From contig NZ_DHOS01000070.1 of the NCBI RefSeq assembly GCF_002410825.1, positions 1 to 64,000 of the forward strand: DNA of 64,000 nucleotides, written 5' to 3'. Positions 24,204 to 33,208 of this stretch are shown piece by piece (position 1 is the first letter of the stretch; the number at the start of each line of letters is the position of its first letter). The notes under the pieces were generated by a model. The model was not told where the DNA came from and searched no databases. It was given only the letters and a program-made list of their open reading frames with translations. A program made the translations under genes and the position numbers. This DNA is from Proteiniphilum sp. UBA5384 (GTDB lineage: Bacteria > Bacteroidota > Bacteroidia > Bacteroidales > Dysgonomonadaceae).

Positions 24204-25274
24204 ATGGATTTTAGAGATAAAAGATATCATTTTGAGCCGGGTGAATATAACGGCAAGCAGGTGATTTGGATTAGGTTCGAAAAAGACAACCAACTTATCT
24301 CCTATCTGCGCAATCATACAAAAGCAAGATGGTCGGCATCGAAGAAATCATGGTATGTTACCGATAACCGATATTATCGTGAGTTATTTGGTTTGAAGCC
24401 GGTGATTGCCGGTAAAGAAGTACTGAGCAAAATTCATGCTAAAAACCTACCAGCTCTAAAACGGTTTCAGGAACAGATAATACTGAAAGGATACAGCGAA
24501 AATACGCTTAGAACCTATACATTGGAATTTGCTCAATTGCTGTACATCCTTAAATCGTATCCGGTCAATGAGCTTACTCCTGATCGGTTACGTGGTTATT
24601 TTCTTTATTGTCACCGGACACTGAAATTGTCGGAAAGTGAAATCCATAGCCGTATCAACGCAATAAAATTCTACTATGAACAAGTGTTACACCGCGAGAA
24701 AATGTTCTTTGATATTCCACGTCCCAAAAAACCGCAGACACTTCCAAAAATGCTCAATAAGAAAGAAGTGCAAAAAATTATTGAAGTTACCCAAAATCCG
24801 AAACATAAACTGATGTTGAAACTTGCTTATGGTATGGGGTTACGTGTCAGCGAACTGGTCAGCCTGAAAATTTCGGATATCGACAGTACCGCCATGTTAG
24901 TCCGAATAGAACAGGGTAAAGGGAAAAAAGACCGTGTGGTTCCCCTCCCGGAATCAGTACTTGAAGATATGCGAAGTTATTATAAGGACTATCGTCCTAA
25001 AATATATTTCTTCGAAGGACAGGATGGAGGGCAATATTCCATCCGGAGTGCCCAACAAGTTTTTAAATCGGGATTAAAAAAGGCTGGAATCAAAAAACAA
25101 ATCGGCATACATGGGCTGCGCCACAGTTATGCCACACACCTGTTGGAAACCGGTACAGATATACGTTTTATCAAAGATTTGCTTGGCCACCAATCTGTTA
25201 AAACGACCGAAATCTATACACACGTGACCGACCTGTCGAAGTCAAAAATAAAAAGTCCGCTCGATTCACTGTAA
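24204..25274 (+). CDS. IntI-like tyrosine recombinase of the cassette array
   Basis: A 356-residue site-specific recombinase. Residues about 1-80 form an extra domain (VIWIRFEKD, ARWSASKKSWYV). The core-binding domain follows (ALKRFQEQIILKGYSENTLRTYTLEF). The catalytic domain has Arg in GMGLRVSELVSLK, Lys in GKGKKDRVVPLP, HGLRH, LLGHQSVKTT, and Tyr in EIYTHV. The tail KIKSPLDSL closely resembles the VRSPLD tail of integron integrases, but the stretch between the Lys motif and HGLRH is short and seems to lack the IntI-specific insertion. The ATG at 24204 is chosen; the TTG at 24102 would add 34 atypical residues. It is divergent from the cassettes, as intI is. XerD-like function is the alternative. 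Confidence 0.85.
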   Translation: MDFRDKRYHFEPGEYNGKQVIWIRFEKDNQLISYLRNHTKARWSASKKSWYVTDNRYYRELFGLKPVIAGKEVLSKIHAKNLPALKRFQEQIILKGYSENTLRTYTLEFAQLLYILKSYPVNELTPDRLRGYFLYCHRTLKLSESEIHSRINAIKFYYEQVLHREKMFFDIPRPKKPQTLPKMLNKKEVQKIIEVTQNPKHKLMLKLAYGMGLRVSELVSLKISDIDSTAMLVRIEQGKGKKDRVVPLPESVLEDMRSYYKDYRPKIYFFEGQDGGQYSIRSAQQVFKSGLKKAGIKKQIGIHGLRHSYATHLLETGTDIRFIKDLLGHQSVKTTEIYTHVTDLSKSKIKSPLDSL

Positions 25275-25406
25275 GAATATGTATAGCGGAATAAGCCAGG
25301 CTGCATAAATATGGCTTGCCAGACCGAGTAACACAAATAGATGAAAAACGGTATGGACAAATTCCCTTTTGGCCGTGGCGTATATGATCGCTCCTGCCAA
25401 AAAGTC
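25266..25406 (-). pseudogene. Hemolysin III/PAQR-type membrane protein, C-terminal remnant
   Basis: On the minus strand, 46 codons before a TGA read as two hydrophobic segments. They contain EFVHTVFHLFVLLG followed by SHIYAAW, which resembles the last helix of PAQR/hemolysin III proteins (H-x-x-F-H...H). No start codon or upstream domain is present. Its stop overlaps the end of the recombinase gene by 9 bp. The rest of the gene was probably lost when the island formed. Confidence 0.45.
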
Positions 25407-25548
25407 AGAGGATATGTTTTGGCAAAGATTTTGACGACACTATGATAGAAATAACGTGAGGCAGGTTTGGATCTCCCCATCCAATAATATGTGGAACTTT
25501 TAACTGGTTGTCACGTTTATCAATAAGAAAAGAAAGGAGACAATATAT

Positions 25549-28137
25549 ATGAACTTTAATAATTTTACAATAAAAGCGCAGGAGGCGGTACAGAAGGCGA
25601 TTGACTTGGCGCAGGGCAACAGCCAGCAGATGATTGAGCCGGCCCACCTGCTCAAAGGAGTGATGATGGTGGGTGAAAATGTAACCGGTTTTTTGTTCCA
25701 GAAACTGGGTGTGAATCCCCAAAACCTGGAGAGGGTGCTCGATAAGGAGATCGAGTCGTTTCCTCGTGTATCCGGGGGCGAGCCGATGTTGAGCCGGGAG
25801 ACGAATGCGGTGTTCCAGAAAGCTACCGGTTTCACCAGCAAGATGGGCGACCAGTTCGTGTCGCTGGAACATCTGCTGTTGGCGATACTGGATGAAAAGA
25901 ACAGTGCTTCGCAGATGATGAAAGATGCGGGTATCTCGCTGAACCAATTGCAGGCTGCCATACAGGACCTGCGCAAGGGGGAGAAGGTGACCAGCCAGTC
26001 GGCGGAGGACACTTACCAGTCGCTGGGCAAATATGCGGTGAACCTTACGGAACGGGCGCGTAACGGTAAACTCGATCCGGTGATCGGGAGGGATGAGGAG
26101 ATCCGCCGTGTGCTGCAGATACTGAGCCGGCGTACCAAGAACAATCCTATCCTTATCGGTGAGCCGGGAACGGGTAAGACGGCCATTGCAGAAGGGTTGG
26201 CATACCGTATCGTGCGGGGTGATGTGCCGGAAAACCTCAAAAGCAAACAGATATACTCTCTGGATATGGGAGCACTGATTGCCGGTGCGAAATACAAGGG
26301 TGAATTCGAGGAGCGGTTGAAATCGGTAATCAACGAAGTGGTGAAGTCGGAAGGGGAGATTATCCTTTTCATCGATGAAATCCATACATTAGTCGGTGCC
26401 GGAAAGAGCGAAGGAGCGATGGATGCAGCCAATATCCTGAAACCGGCGTTGGCGCGTGGAGAGCTGCGTGCTATCGGTGCTACCACGCTGGATGAATACC
26501 AGAAATATTTCGAGAAGGATAAAGCGCTGGAACGCCGTTTCCAGACGGTGATGGTGGATGAACCGAGTGAATCGGACAGCATCTCGATCCTTCGTGGGTT
26601 GAAGGAGCGGTATGAAAACCACCATAAGGTGCGTATCAAAGACGAAGCGATTATTGCTGCCGTACAACTTTCAAGCCGTTATATCACCGACCGGTTCCTG
26701 CCCGACAAGGCAATCGACCTGATGGACGAGGCGGCTGCCAAACTGCGTATGGAGGTAGACTCCGTTCCAGAAGAGCTGGATGAAATCATGCGCAAGATCA
26801 AGCAGTTGGAGATAGAACGTGAAGCAATACGTCGTGAAAACGATACCCAGAAAGAGGAGTTGCTTACCAGGCAGATCGAAGACCTGAAGGCGGAGGAATC
26901 GGAATACAAAGCCAAATGGCAATCCGAAAAAGAGATCATCAATAAAATACAACAAGACAAGATTGATATTGAAAATGCCAAGTTCGAGGCAGAACGTGCC
27001 GAACGTGAAGGCGATTACGGCAAGGTGGCCGAGTTGCGCTACGGAACGATCAAGGAGAAGGAGAGCGAGATAGAAGCGCTGCAACAGCAGTTACACGAAC
27101 GCCAGGGTGGCCGTGCGATGATCAAGGAAGAAGTGGACGCGGAAGATATTGCCGATGTGGTATCGCGGTGGACGGGTATTCCCGTAAGCAAGATGATGCA
27201 GAGCGAACGGGAGAAACTGCTTCATCTCGAAGACGAACTTCATAAGCGTGTGGTCGGCCAGGATGAAGCCATCACTGCCGTGGCAGATGCCGTGCGTCGT
27301 AACCGCGCCGGGTTGAGCGACCCGAAACGGCCGGTCGGCTCTTTCATATTCTTAGGGACGACAGGTGTGGGTAAGACCGAATTGGCAAAAGCATTGGCAG
27401 AGTACCTATTCGATGACGAGAATATGATGACCCGTATCGATATGAGCGAGTACCAGGAGAAATTCAGCGCCACGCGATTGATCGGTGCGCCTCCGGGATA
27501 TGTGGGATACGATGAAGGGGGACAACTTACCGAAGCCATCCGCCGCAAACCTTATTCAGTCGTACTGTTCGACGAAATAGAAAAAGCGCATCCCGATGTG
27601 TTCAATATTCTCCTGCAGGTGCTGGATGATGGGCGGTTGACTGATAACAAGGGTAGGGTGGTGAACTTCAAGAACACGATCATTATCATGACCTCCAATA
27701 TGGGATCGAACCTGATCCGTGAGAATTTCGAAAGGATCACTCCTGCCAATAGGGACGAAATCATCGATAAGACCCGGAATCAGGTGATGGATATGCTGAA
27801 AAAGACGATCCGTCCGGAATTCCTGAACAGGATTGATGATATCATCATGTTTGCACCGTTGACAGAGGATGAAATTGAACAGATTGTTCGCATACAGCTC
27901 AATGGAGTGGAGAAGATGTTGTCGGAAAACGGTATTGAGTTGAAATATACTGATGAAGCGGTCAGAAGTATTTCAGCAGCAGGTTTTGACCCTGAGTTTG
28001 GAGCTCGCCCCGTAAAGCGATTGATCCAGCGGAAAGTACTCAATCAACTCTCAAAAGACTTACTTGCCGGACAAGTGGACAAGACCAAGCCGATTACCAT
28101 CGATGCGATAGACGATACGGTATTTTTTAGAAATTAA
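25549..28137 (+). CDS. clpB: ATP-dependent disaggregase ClpB
   Basis: This Hsp100 chaperone forms a cytosolic hexamer that threads aggregated proteins through its pore together with DnaK. It has 862 residues. The N-domain is at about 1-145. AAA1 has Walker A GEPGTGKT at 204-211 and FIDEIHTLVGAG. A coiled-coil middle domain follows (about 400-525, rich in Glu/Lys/Arg). AAA2 has GTTGVGKT at 603-610, the pore loop GYVGYDEGG and sensor motifs, and the C-terminal domain includes FGARPVKRLIQ. All hallmarks are intact. A strong AAGGAG lies before the start. Heat-shock control is expected for the family, but I saw no operator. Confidence 0.97.
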   Translation: MNFNNFTIKAQEAVQKAIDLAQGNSQQMIEPAHLLKGVMMVGENVTGFLFQKLGVNPQNLERVLDKEIESFPRVSGGEPMLSRETNAVFQKATGFTSKMGDQFVSLEHLLLAILDEKNSASQMMKDAGISLNQLQAAIQDLRKGEKVTSQSAEDTYQSLGKYAVNLTERARNGKLDPVIGRDEEIRRVLQILSRRTKNNPILIGEPGTGKTAIAEGLAYRIVRGDVPENLKSKQIYSLDMGALIAGAKYKGEFEERLKSVINEVVKSEGEIILFIDEIHTLVGAGKSEGAMDAANILKPALARGELRAIGATTLDEYQKYFEKDKALERRFQTVMVDEPSESDSISILRGLKERYENHHKVRIKDEAIIAAVQLSSRYITDRFLPDKAIDLMDEAAAKLRMEVDSVPEELDEIMRKIKQLEIEREAIRRENDTQKEELLTRQIEDLKAEESEYKAKWQSEKEIINKIQQDKIDIENAKFEAERAEREGDYGKVAELRYGTIKEKESEIEALQQQLHERQGGRAMIKEEVDAEDIADVVSRWTGIPVSKMMQSEREKLLHLEDELHKRVVGQDEAITAVADAVRRNRAGLSDPKRPVGSFIFLGTTGVGKTELAKALAEYLFDDENMMTRIDMSEYQEKFSATRLIGAPPGYVGYDEGGQLTEAIRRKPYSVVLFDEIEKAHPDVFNILLQVLDDGRLTDNKGRVVNFKNTIIIMTSNMGSNLIRENFERITPANRDEIIDKTRNQVMDMLKKTIRPEFLNRIDDIIMFAPLTEDEIEQIVRIQLNGVEKMLSENGIELKYTDEAVRSISAAGFDPEFGARPVKRLIQRKVLNQLSKDLLAGQVDKTKPITIDAIDDTVFFRN

Positions 28138-28270
28138 TTCTTCAAGATCTCAGCTTATGACCGGGGCACCCGTTTGTGAATCGAAAACGGGTTGGTTATA
28201 AGATGTGGACGAAAAAGAGTTAATGATATACTGGTAGAGTAATGCAGTGATAAAATGATGTAAGAACGGA

Positions 28271-29737
28271 TTATCTTTTCCAAAAGCTGGGGATAAACAG
28301 CGAGAGCACGGTAAATATCTCAAGACGTCCTACCAGCATAAGGAAACTGAGGTAATATTTAATGAAAGGTGTGGCCGATTCAAATGTGCCGCTGGGACCA
28401 TAAGACCCTAATCCAAATCCGTAATTGCTGATGGATGAAAGTGAAACGCCGACCGACTCTTCGAAGTTCATCCCCGTAAGACCCAAAATAACGGCACTGA
28501 TTACCGCAATGGATACATAAAGGAAGACAAAGGCGAACAGCCGCGAAAGTGTTTCTCCGGTAATCACTTTCCGGTTTATCTTTACCACATAGAGGGCGTT
28601 GGGATGTACCTGACGCTTGAAGACAAGCAATGCATTTTTGGAAAGTGCGATCAGGCGTGATATCTTCATACCGCCCGATGTAGAGCCTTCACTTCCGCAA
28701 AAAAGAATCATCACCAGAAAAAGGAGCCAGTAGGCGGAACCCCATAACTGGAAATCGACCGTGGCAAATCCGGTAGTGGTGACTGCCGCAACTACCTGGA
28801 AAAGTACTGTCCGGAAGGTCTGTTCTATGTCACTCATCTGCCCGGTAATCAAAAGAGCCATTGTAATTCCCACGGTAAAAAGAATGATAATCAAAGAATA
28901 CCACCGAAATTCTTCATCCTTAAAAAGGGATGGATTGAACCGTGTGACAAGCGTTGAAATAAGAAGGAAGTTTGTGCCACCCAGAAACATAAGAAGGGTA
29001 ATCAGGTATTCTGTATAGGGTGAGTTGAAAAAGGCGATACTGGCTTGCTTTGTGGAGAATCCGCCGGTAGAGATGGCAGTGAGGGTGTGACATGCGGCAT
29101 CGAACGCATCCATAGGACCGGCCCAGAGAAAGAAAAATCCAAGAATGGTAAGACCGAGATATGTCAATGACATTTGTTTGGTGATTTCACTGATGCGGGG
29201 ACGGAATTGGTCTTCGGCGATACCGGTGGCCTCAGCTTCATAGAACTGGCTCGAGATTCCACCGAAGATAGGCATAAAAGAGAGGACGAAGATAATAATC
29301 CCGATCCCTCCAATCCATTGAGTGAAGCTGCGCCAGAAATGGAGTGACTTGGGGAATGCTTCGATATTGACCAATGTGGAACTGCCGGTAGTGGTAAAAC
29401 CACACATACTCTCAAAAAAAGCGTTTGTAAAAGAGGGTATGGCTCCGCTGAACAAGTAAGGGAGCGTGCCAAACAATGCCATCGTCAGCCACGACAGGGT
29501 AACAGTGAGAAATACTTCCCGTTTGGTGACATTCCCTACAGTACGCCTGCGTTTTCTTACCATGAGGGAGGTGAGTGCTCCTGAGGAAAAACAAATCACA
29601 GCCGAGAGATAGATACTCCTTACAGCTGTTTCATTGTAATACTCACCTACCAGGGCGGAAAAGAGCATGAAGACCGCTTCAATAATCAGGAGCAACCCAA
29701 GAGTGCTCAGAATGAATTGATAATTAAATTTCTTCAT
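28271..29737 (-). CDS. trkH: TrkH-type potassium uptake channel
   Basis: The membrane subunit of the Trk/Ktr K+ uptake system, 488 residues, with about 10 hydrophobic segments. The selectivity-filter loops are visible as GFTTTGSSTL near 110, TAISTGGFST, VTTTGFATV and GSEGSTSGGMK (Gly-rich repeats of the SKT family). It works with the NAD-binding TrkA encoded 46 bp upstream on the same strand, and the dxs gene lies before that. The family uses H+ or Na+ gradients or gating by TrkA to import K+. Confidence 0.93.
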   Translation of the reverse strand: MKKFNYQFILSTLGLLLIIEAVFMLFSALVGEYYNETAVRSIYLSAVICFSSGALTSLMVRKRRRTVGNVTKREVFLTVTLSWLTMALFGTLPYLFSGAIPSFTNAFFESMCGFTTTGSSTLVNIEAFPKSLHFWRSFTQWIGGIGIIIFVLSFMPIFGGISSQFYEAEATGIAEDQFRPRISEITKQMSLTYLGLTILGFFFLWAGPMDAFDAACHTLTAISTGGFSTKQASIAFFNSPYTEYLITLLMFLGGTNFLLISTLVTRFNPSLFKDEEFRWYSLIIILFTVGITMALLITGQMSDIEQTFRTVLFQVVAAVTTTGFATVDFQLWGSAYWLLFLVMILFCGSEGSTSGGMKISRLIALSKNALLVFKRQVHPNALYVVKINRKVITGETLSRLFAFVFLYVSIAVISAVILGLTGMNFEESVGVSLSSISNYGFGLGSYGPSGTFESATPFIKYYLSFLMLVGRLEIFTVLSLFIPSFWKR

Positions 29738-29783
29738 GTGTTCTTATTTCCGGATACTGGAAACTGGCGCTAGAGTTTTCATA

Positions 29784-31121
29784 TTAGTTAAAGAGTTTCT
29801 CGATCACTTTCAGTGATTTATTGAGGAAGAAAACAACAACCTGGTCATATGGCTCTATCAGGGTATCTCCATCTATCAACATCGGTTCCCCGTTCCTGAT
29901 GAGCGCACCGAAAGTAATATCGGAAGGGAGGTTGAGGTTTTTGATCAGTTTTTTTGTCACTTTGGAATTGGGTTTAGCAATAACTTCTCCCACATTGGCG
30001 TCGGCAATGGTAAGACTTTTTATATTGGATGCATCGGCTCTCAATAATAATTCGTATATCTTGCTGGCGGCAATCAGCTTTTTATTGATCACTGTACCGA
30101 TATCAAACCGTTCCGCCATAGCAATATAATCGATATTCTCTACTTCTGCGACTGTCCTTTTTACACCATACTGTTTAGCCATTATACATCCCAGGATATT
30201 GGCCTCGGAATTGCCGGTAAGAGCGAGAAAAGCATCAGTATCAGCTATGCTTTCCCGGAGAAGAAATTCTGTATTACGGGCGTCTTCCCAAAAAACGGTA
30301 ACGTTGGAAGGTGCCACTTCCACCAGCGCCTGGGCACGTTCCTTATCCCGCTCAATAACCTTTATGCTAATGTTTTGCGGTAGTTGCTGGATGGTACGCA
30401 TCGTGATGCGACCACCTCCCATGAACATAACTTTCCTGGCTTCGAATGATTTTTTTCCGAACAGTTCCGGCAAAGAATCGATATACTTTCTCAGGGTTGT
30501 AAAATAGAGGATGTCGTCGGGTAATATCTGGTCGCTCCCCTTGGGTATGAGGGTGGTTGAATTGCGTTTGATGGCTACCATATGGAACCGTTTATCTGTC
30601 AGCGCCAAATCATATAGGTATGTGCTTACGATAGGCGCATTCTTTCTTACTTTGGCGGCGGCAAGGATTACTGTGCCATTGCATAATTCCCACCAGAAAC
30701 GGGCCCATGGCGTTTTGAGCGACATGGCGATCTCCCGCGCCGCAATCAGTTCCGGATAAATCATGGAGTAGATACCCAGTTTTTCGAAGAATTCTTTGTT
30801 CTTGGGAAGCAAGTATTCATAATTATCTATCCGCGCAAGTGTTCTCTTTGCACCTAAATTGGATGCGAGCATGCAGGAAGTGATATTCCCGGATTCTTCC
30901 GGGGTTACGCCTATATAAAGGTCGGCATGGGCCGCTCCTGCTTCGGTAAGGTCCTTGATTGACGTGCAGTTGCCAATATAGGTAAGTATATCGCTGTTGT
31001 CACGGATGATGGCAAGCCGGTCTTTATCGCCATCGATGAGTGTTATGTCGTGATTTTCCTGTCCCAGAAGTTTTGCCAGATGGGTTCCGACTTCACCCGC
31101 ACCTGCTATTAAAATCTTCAT
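29784..31121 (-). CDS. trkA: Trk system potassium uptake protein TrkA
   Basis: The peripheral regulatory subunit that binds nucleotides and gates TrkH. The protein has 445 residues with the classical duplicated architecture RCK_N-RCK_C-RCK_N-RCK_C. The first dinucleotide fold opens with KILIAGAGEVGTHLAKLL. The second starts near residue 230 with VMFMGGGRITMRTI, which deviates from GxGxxG and so may bind weakly or not at all. The C-terminal RCK_C ends with LIEPYDQVVVFF. It is co-directional with trkH (46 bp) and dxs (30 bp), probably one transcript. Confidence 0.93.
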   Translation of the reverse strand: MKILIAGAGEVGTHLAKLLGQENHDITLIDGDKDRLAIIRDNSDILTYIGNCTSIKDLTEAGAAHADLYIGVTPEESGNITSCMLASNLGAKRTLARIDNYEYLLPKNKEFFEKLGIYSMIYPELIAAREIAMSLKTPWARFWWELCNGTVILAAAKVRKNAPIVSTYLYDLALTDKRFHMVAIKRNSTTLIPKGSDQILPDDILYFTTLRKYIDSLPELFGKKSFEARKVMFMGGGRITMRTIQQLPQNISIKVIERDKERAQALVEVAPSNVTVFWEDARNTEFLLRESIADTDAFLALTGNSEANILGCIMAKQYGVKRTVAEVENIDYIAMAERFDIGTVINKKLIAASKIYELLLRADASNIKSLTIADANVGEVIAKPNSKVTKKLIKNLNLPSDITFGALIRNGEPMLIDGDTLIEPYDQVVVFFLNKSLKVIEKLFN

Positions 31122-31151
31122 TACATCCTTTACAGTTAATAATTCTCTATC

Positions 31152-33110
31152 TTACCGGTTATGGATCTGTATGACAGGGTTTATCATATTTTGCGATAGC
31201 ATTGAATTCCTTGTCATATCGTTGTACAGATGGATGATTTGTTCCAGAATACCGGCCGCATCGATTCCGGTGATTTGCTGAAGTTCACTGATGGATCCGT
31301 GAGTGACGAATTCATCGGGAATACCTACGCGGTGTACGTAGGTTTCGGTATAATTGTTTTCCGACAGGAATTCCAGAACGGCACTTCCCAGGCCACCCTT
31401 CAGAACACCATTTTCCACGGTGATGATATATTTGAATTTACCTGCTATCTTATTAAGCATCTCTTCGTCAATAGGTTTTAGAAAAACCATATCGTAATGA
31501 GCTACACTGATGCCCAATTTCTCCGCCTCGTCGATAGCCTTTGCGGCCTTGTTGCCGATGGCTCCGAGGGAAAGCAGCGCGATGTCTTTTCCCTTCCTGA
31601 GTTTTCTTCCTTTACCGATTGGCAGGATTTGGGGTTCGTTCTGCCAATCGGTCATTTCACCCTGGCCGCGAGGATATCGAATGACGAACGGGCCGTCATT
31701 GCCATATACAGCCGTATGCATCAGGTTTCGCAGTTCATGCTCATTGTAAGGTGCCGAAATTACAAGGTTGGGTATGGGGCGTAGATAGGCCAGATCGAAT
31801 ACACCATGGTGTGTGGGACCGTCCGGACCGACTAATCCGGCTCTGTCGAGACAGAAAACCACTTTCAGTTTTTGCAATGCTACATCATGGATTACCTGAT
31901 CATATGCCCGTTGCATGAATGATGAGTAGATATTGCAAAACGGAATCAATCCCTCTTTTGCCATGCCGGCCGAAAAAGTAACGGCATGTGCTTCGGCAAT
32001 ACCCACGTCAAACGCTCTGGAAGGAAACCGTTCTGCCATGAAGGTCATGGAACAACCGGTGGGCATAGCAGGGGTCACCCCTACGATATTTTCATTTTTT
32101 TCAGCCATCTCCACAAGAGTATGACCAAATACATCTTGATAAAGTTGAGGTTGGTTGGTATTGTCTTTTATAATACGTTCTCCCGTATCTTTATTGAAAA
32201 GGCCGGGAGAATGCCAGATGGTTGCCGATTTCTCTGCCGGTTTAAATCCTTTGCCTTTCACCGTTTTGATATGCAGTAACTTGGGCCCTTGCATATCTTT
32301 GATATTACGGAGTATACGGATCAGTCCCGGCAGGTCATGCCCATCCACCGGACCGAAATAACGGATATTGAATCCTTCAAACAGGTTTTGCTCTTTGGTG
32401 ATCAGTGACTTGACGCTATTATTGAAGCGTAGTACCAGATTTTTTTCATTTTCCGAAATGAGATTTCGTTTTTTAAATCCCTGATATATATTATTCCGGA
32501 CCTTGTTATATTTAGCTGAGGTAGTGAGCTTCACCAAATAATCCTGCATTCCTCCCACATTGTTGTCAATAGACATATCGTTGTCATTGAGGATAATCAG
32601 CAGGTTATTCGGTTGTGAGCAGGCGTTATTGATTCCTTCATAAGCCAGTCCCCCGGTCATTGACCCGTCGCCGATGATAGCCACTATATGCCTGTTCCTC
32701 TCTCCCCGGAGATTGGCAGCCACGGCCATACCCAGTGCAGCTGAGATAGAAGTGGAAGCGTGTCCGGCGATAAAAGTATCATATTCGCTCTCCTTGGGAT
32801 TGGTAAATCCGGAGAGTCCCCCCAGTTTGCGGTTGGTAGAAAAACGGTCGCGGCGCCCGGTAAGGATTTTATGTCCATAAGCCTGATGCCCTACGTCCCA
32901 GACCAATCGGTCGTAGGGTGTCTGATAAAGGTAATGCAGGGCCACGGTTAACTCTACTGTCCCAAGGCTGGAGCCGAAATGCCCCGGATTATGGGATAAT
33001 TGCTCGATGATAAATTCCCTCAGTTCCGCACAAACTGTTTCCAGCTGGTCTATACTAAGTTTTTTTAGATCATCAGGGCTGTTTATATGTTGCAAATAGT
33101 TCATTGTCAT
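31152..33110 (-). CDS. dxs: 1-deoxy-D-xylulose-5-phosphate synthase
   Basis: This enzyme condenses pyruvate and glyceraldehyde-3-phosphate to DXP, the entry step of the MEP isoprenoid pathway and of thiamine and pyridoxal synthesis. It has 652 residues. The substrate-binding His is in HNPGHFGSSLG. The thiamine-diphosphate/Mg motif is GDGSMTGGLAYEGINN, ending with LLIILNDNDMSID. The transketolase central domain shows DVGIAEAHAVTFSAG and CLDRAGLVGPDGPTHHG. Two in-frame ATGs (33110 and 33104) are equally possible. It is the first gene of the dxs-trkA-trkH run. Nothing unusual is seen. Confidence 0.96.
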   Translation of the reverse strand: MTMNYLQHINSPDDLKKLSIDQLETVCAELREFIIEQLSHNPGHFGSSLGTVELTVALHYLYQTPYDRLVWDVGHQAYGHKILTGRRDRFSTNRKLGGLSGFTNPKESEYDTFIAGHASTSISAALGMAVAANLRGERNRHIVAIIGDGSMTGGLAYEGINNACSQPNNLLIILNDNDMSIDNNVGGMQDYLVKLTTSAKYNKVRNNIYQGFKKRNLISENEKNLVLRFNNSVKSLITKEQNLFEGFNIRYFGPVDGHDLPGLIRILRNIKDMQGPKLLHIKTVKGKGFKPAEKSATIWHSPGLFNKDTGERIIKDNTNQPQLYQDVFGHTLVEMAEKNENIVGVTPAMPTGCSMTFMAERFPSRAFDVGIAEAHAVTFSAGMAKEGLIPFCNIYSSFMQRAYDQVIHDVALQKLKVVFCLDRAGLVGPDGPTHHGVFDLAYLRPIPNLVISAPYNEHELRNLMHTAVYGNDGPFVIRYPRGQGEMTDWQNEPQILPIGKGRKLRKGKDIALLSLGAIGNKAAKAIDEAEKLGISVAHYDMVFLKPIDEEMLNKIAGKFKYIITVENGVLKGGLGSAVLEFLSENNYTETYVHRVGIPDEFVTHGSISELQQITGIDAAGILEQIIHLYNDMTRNSMLSQNMINPVIQIHNR

Positions 33111-33208
33111 TGTATGCCGGTTTCTATGTAATAACGGATACCGGCCCTAAATAGTTTTTAAATGCCAGCGTCATTTTCATCTGTTGGCACATGGGCATAT
33201 TAGCACAT

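Larger units (their letters stand above)
20486..25274 (-). mobile_element. Integron-like cassette array with divergent recombinase
   Basis: The array has three minus-strand genes, each followed by a 127-135 bp attC-like palindrome, and a plus-strand tyrosine recombinase at the array head. Order from the recombinase is: attI-like joint (24007-24026), Ntn hydrolase, attC3, metallo-beta-lactamase-fold enzyme, attC2, unknown protein, attC1, then a fourth cassette start cut by the IS21 element. Each attC-like site has a 5' end complementary to its own cassette's left boundary, as expected for cassettes that were once circular. All three cassette genes look AT-rich compared with flanking chromosomal genes, consistent with transfer. 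Confidence 0.8.

Noticed and set aside
28168..28192. Terminator between clpB and trkH
   Set aside because: ACCCGTTT/AAACGGGT pairs, but there is no T-tract on either side and the stem is short.
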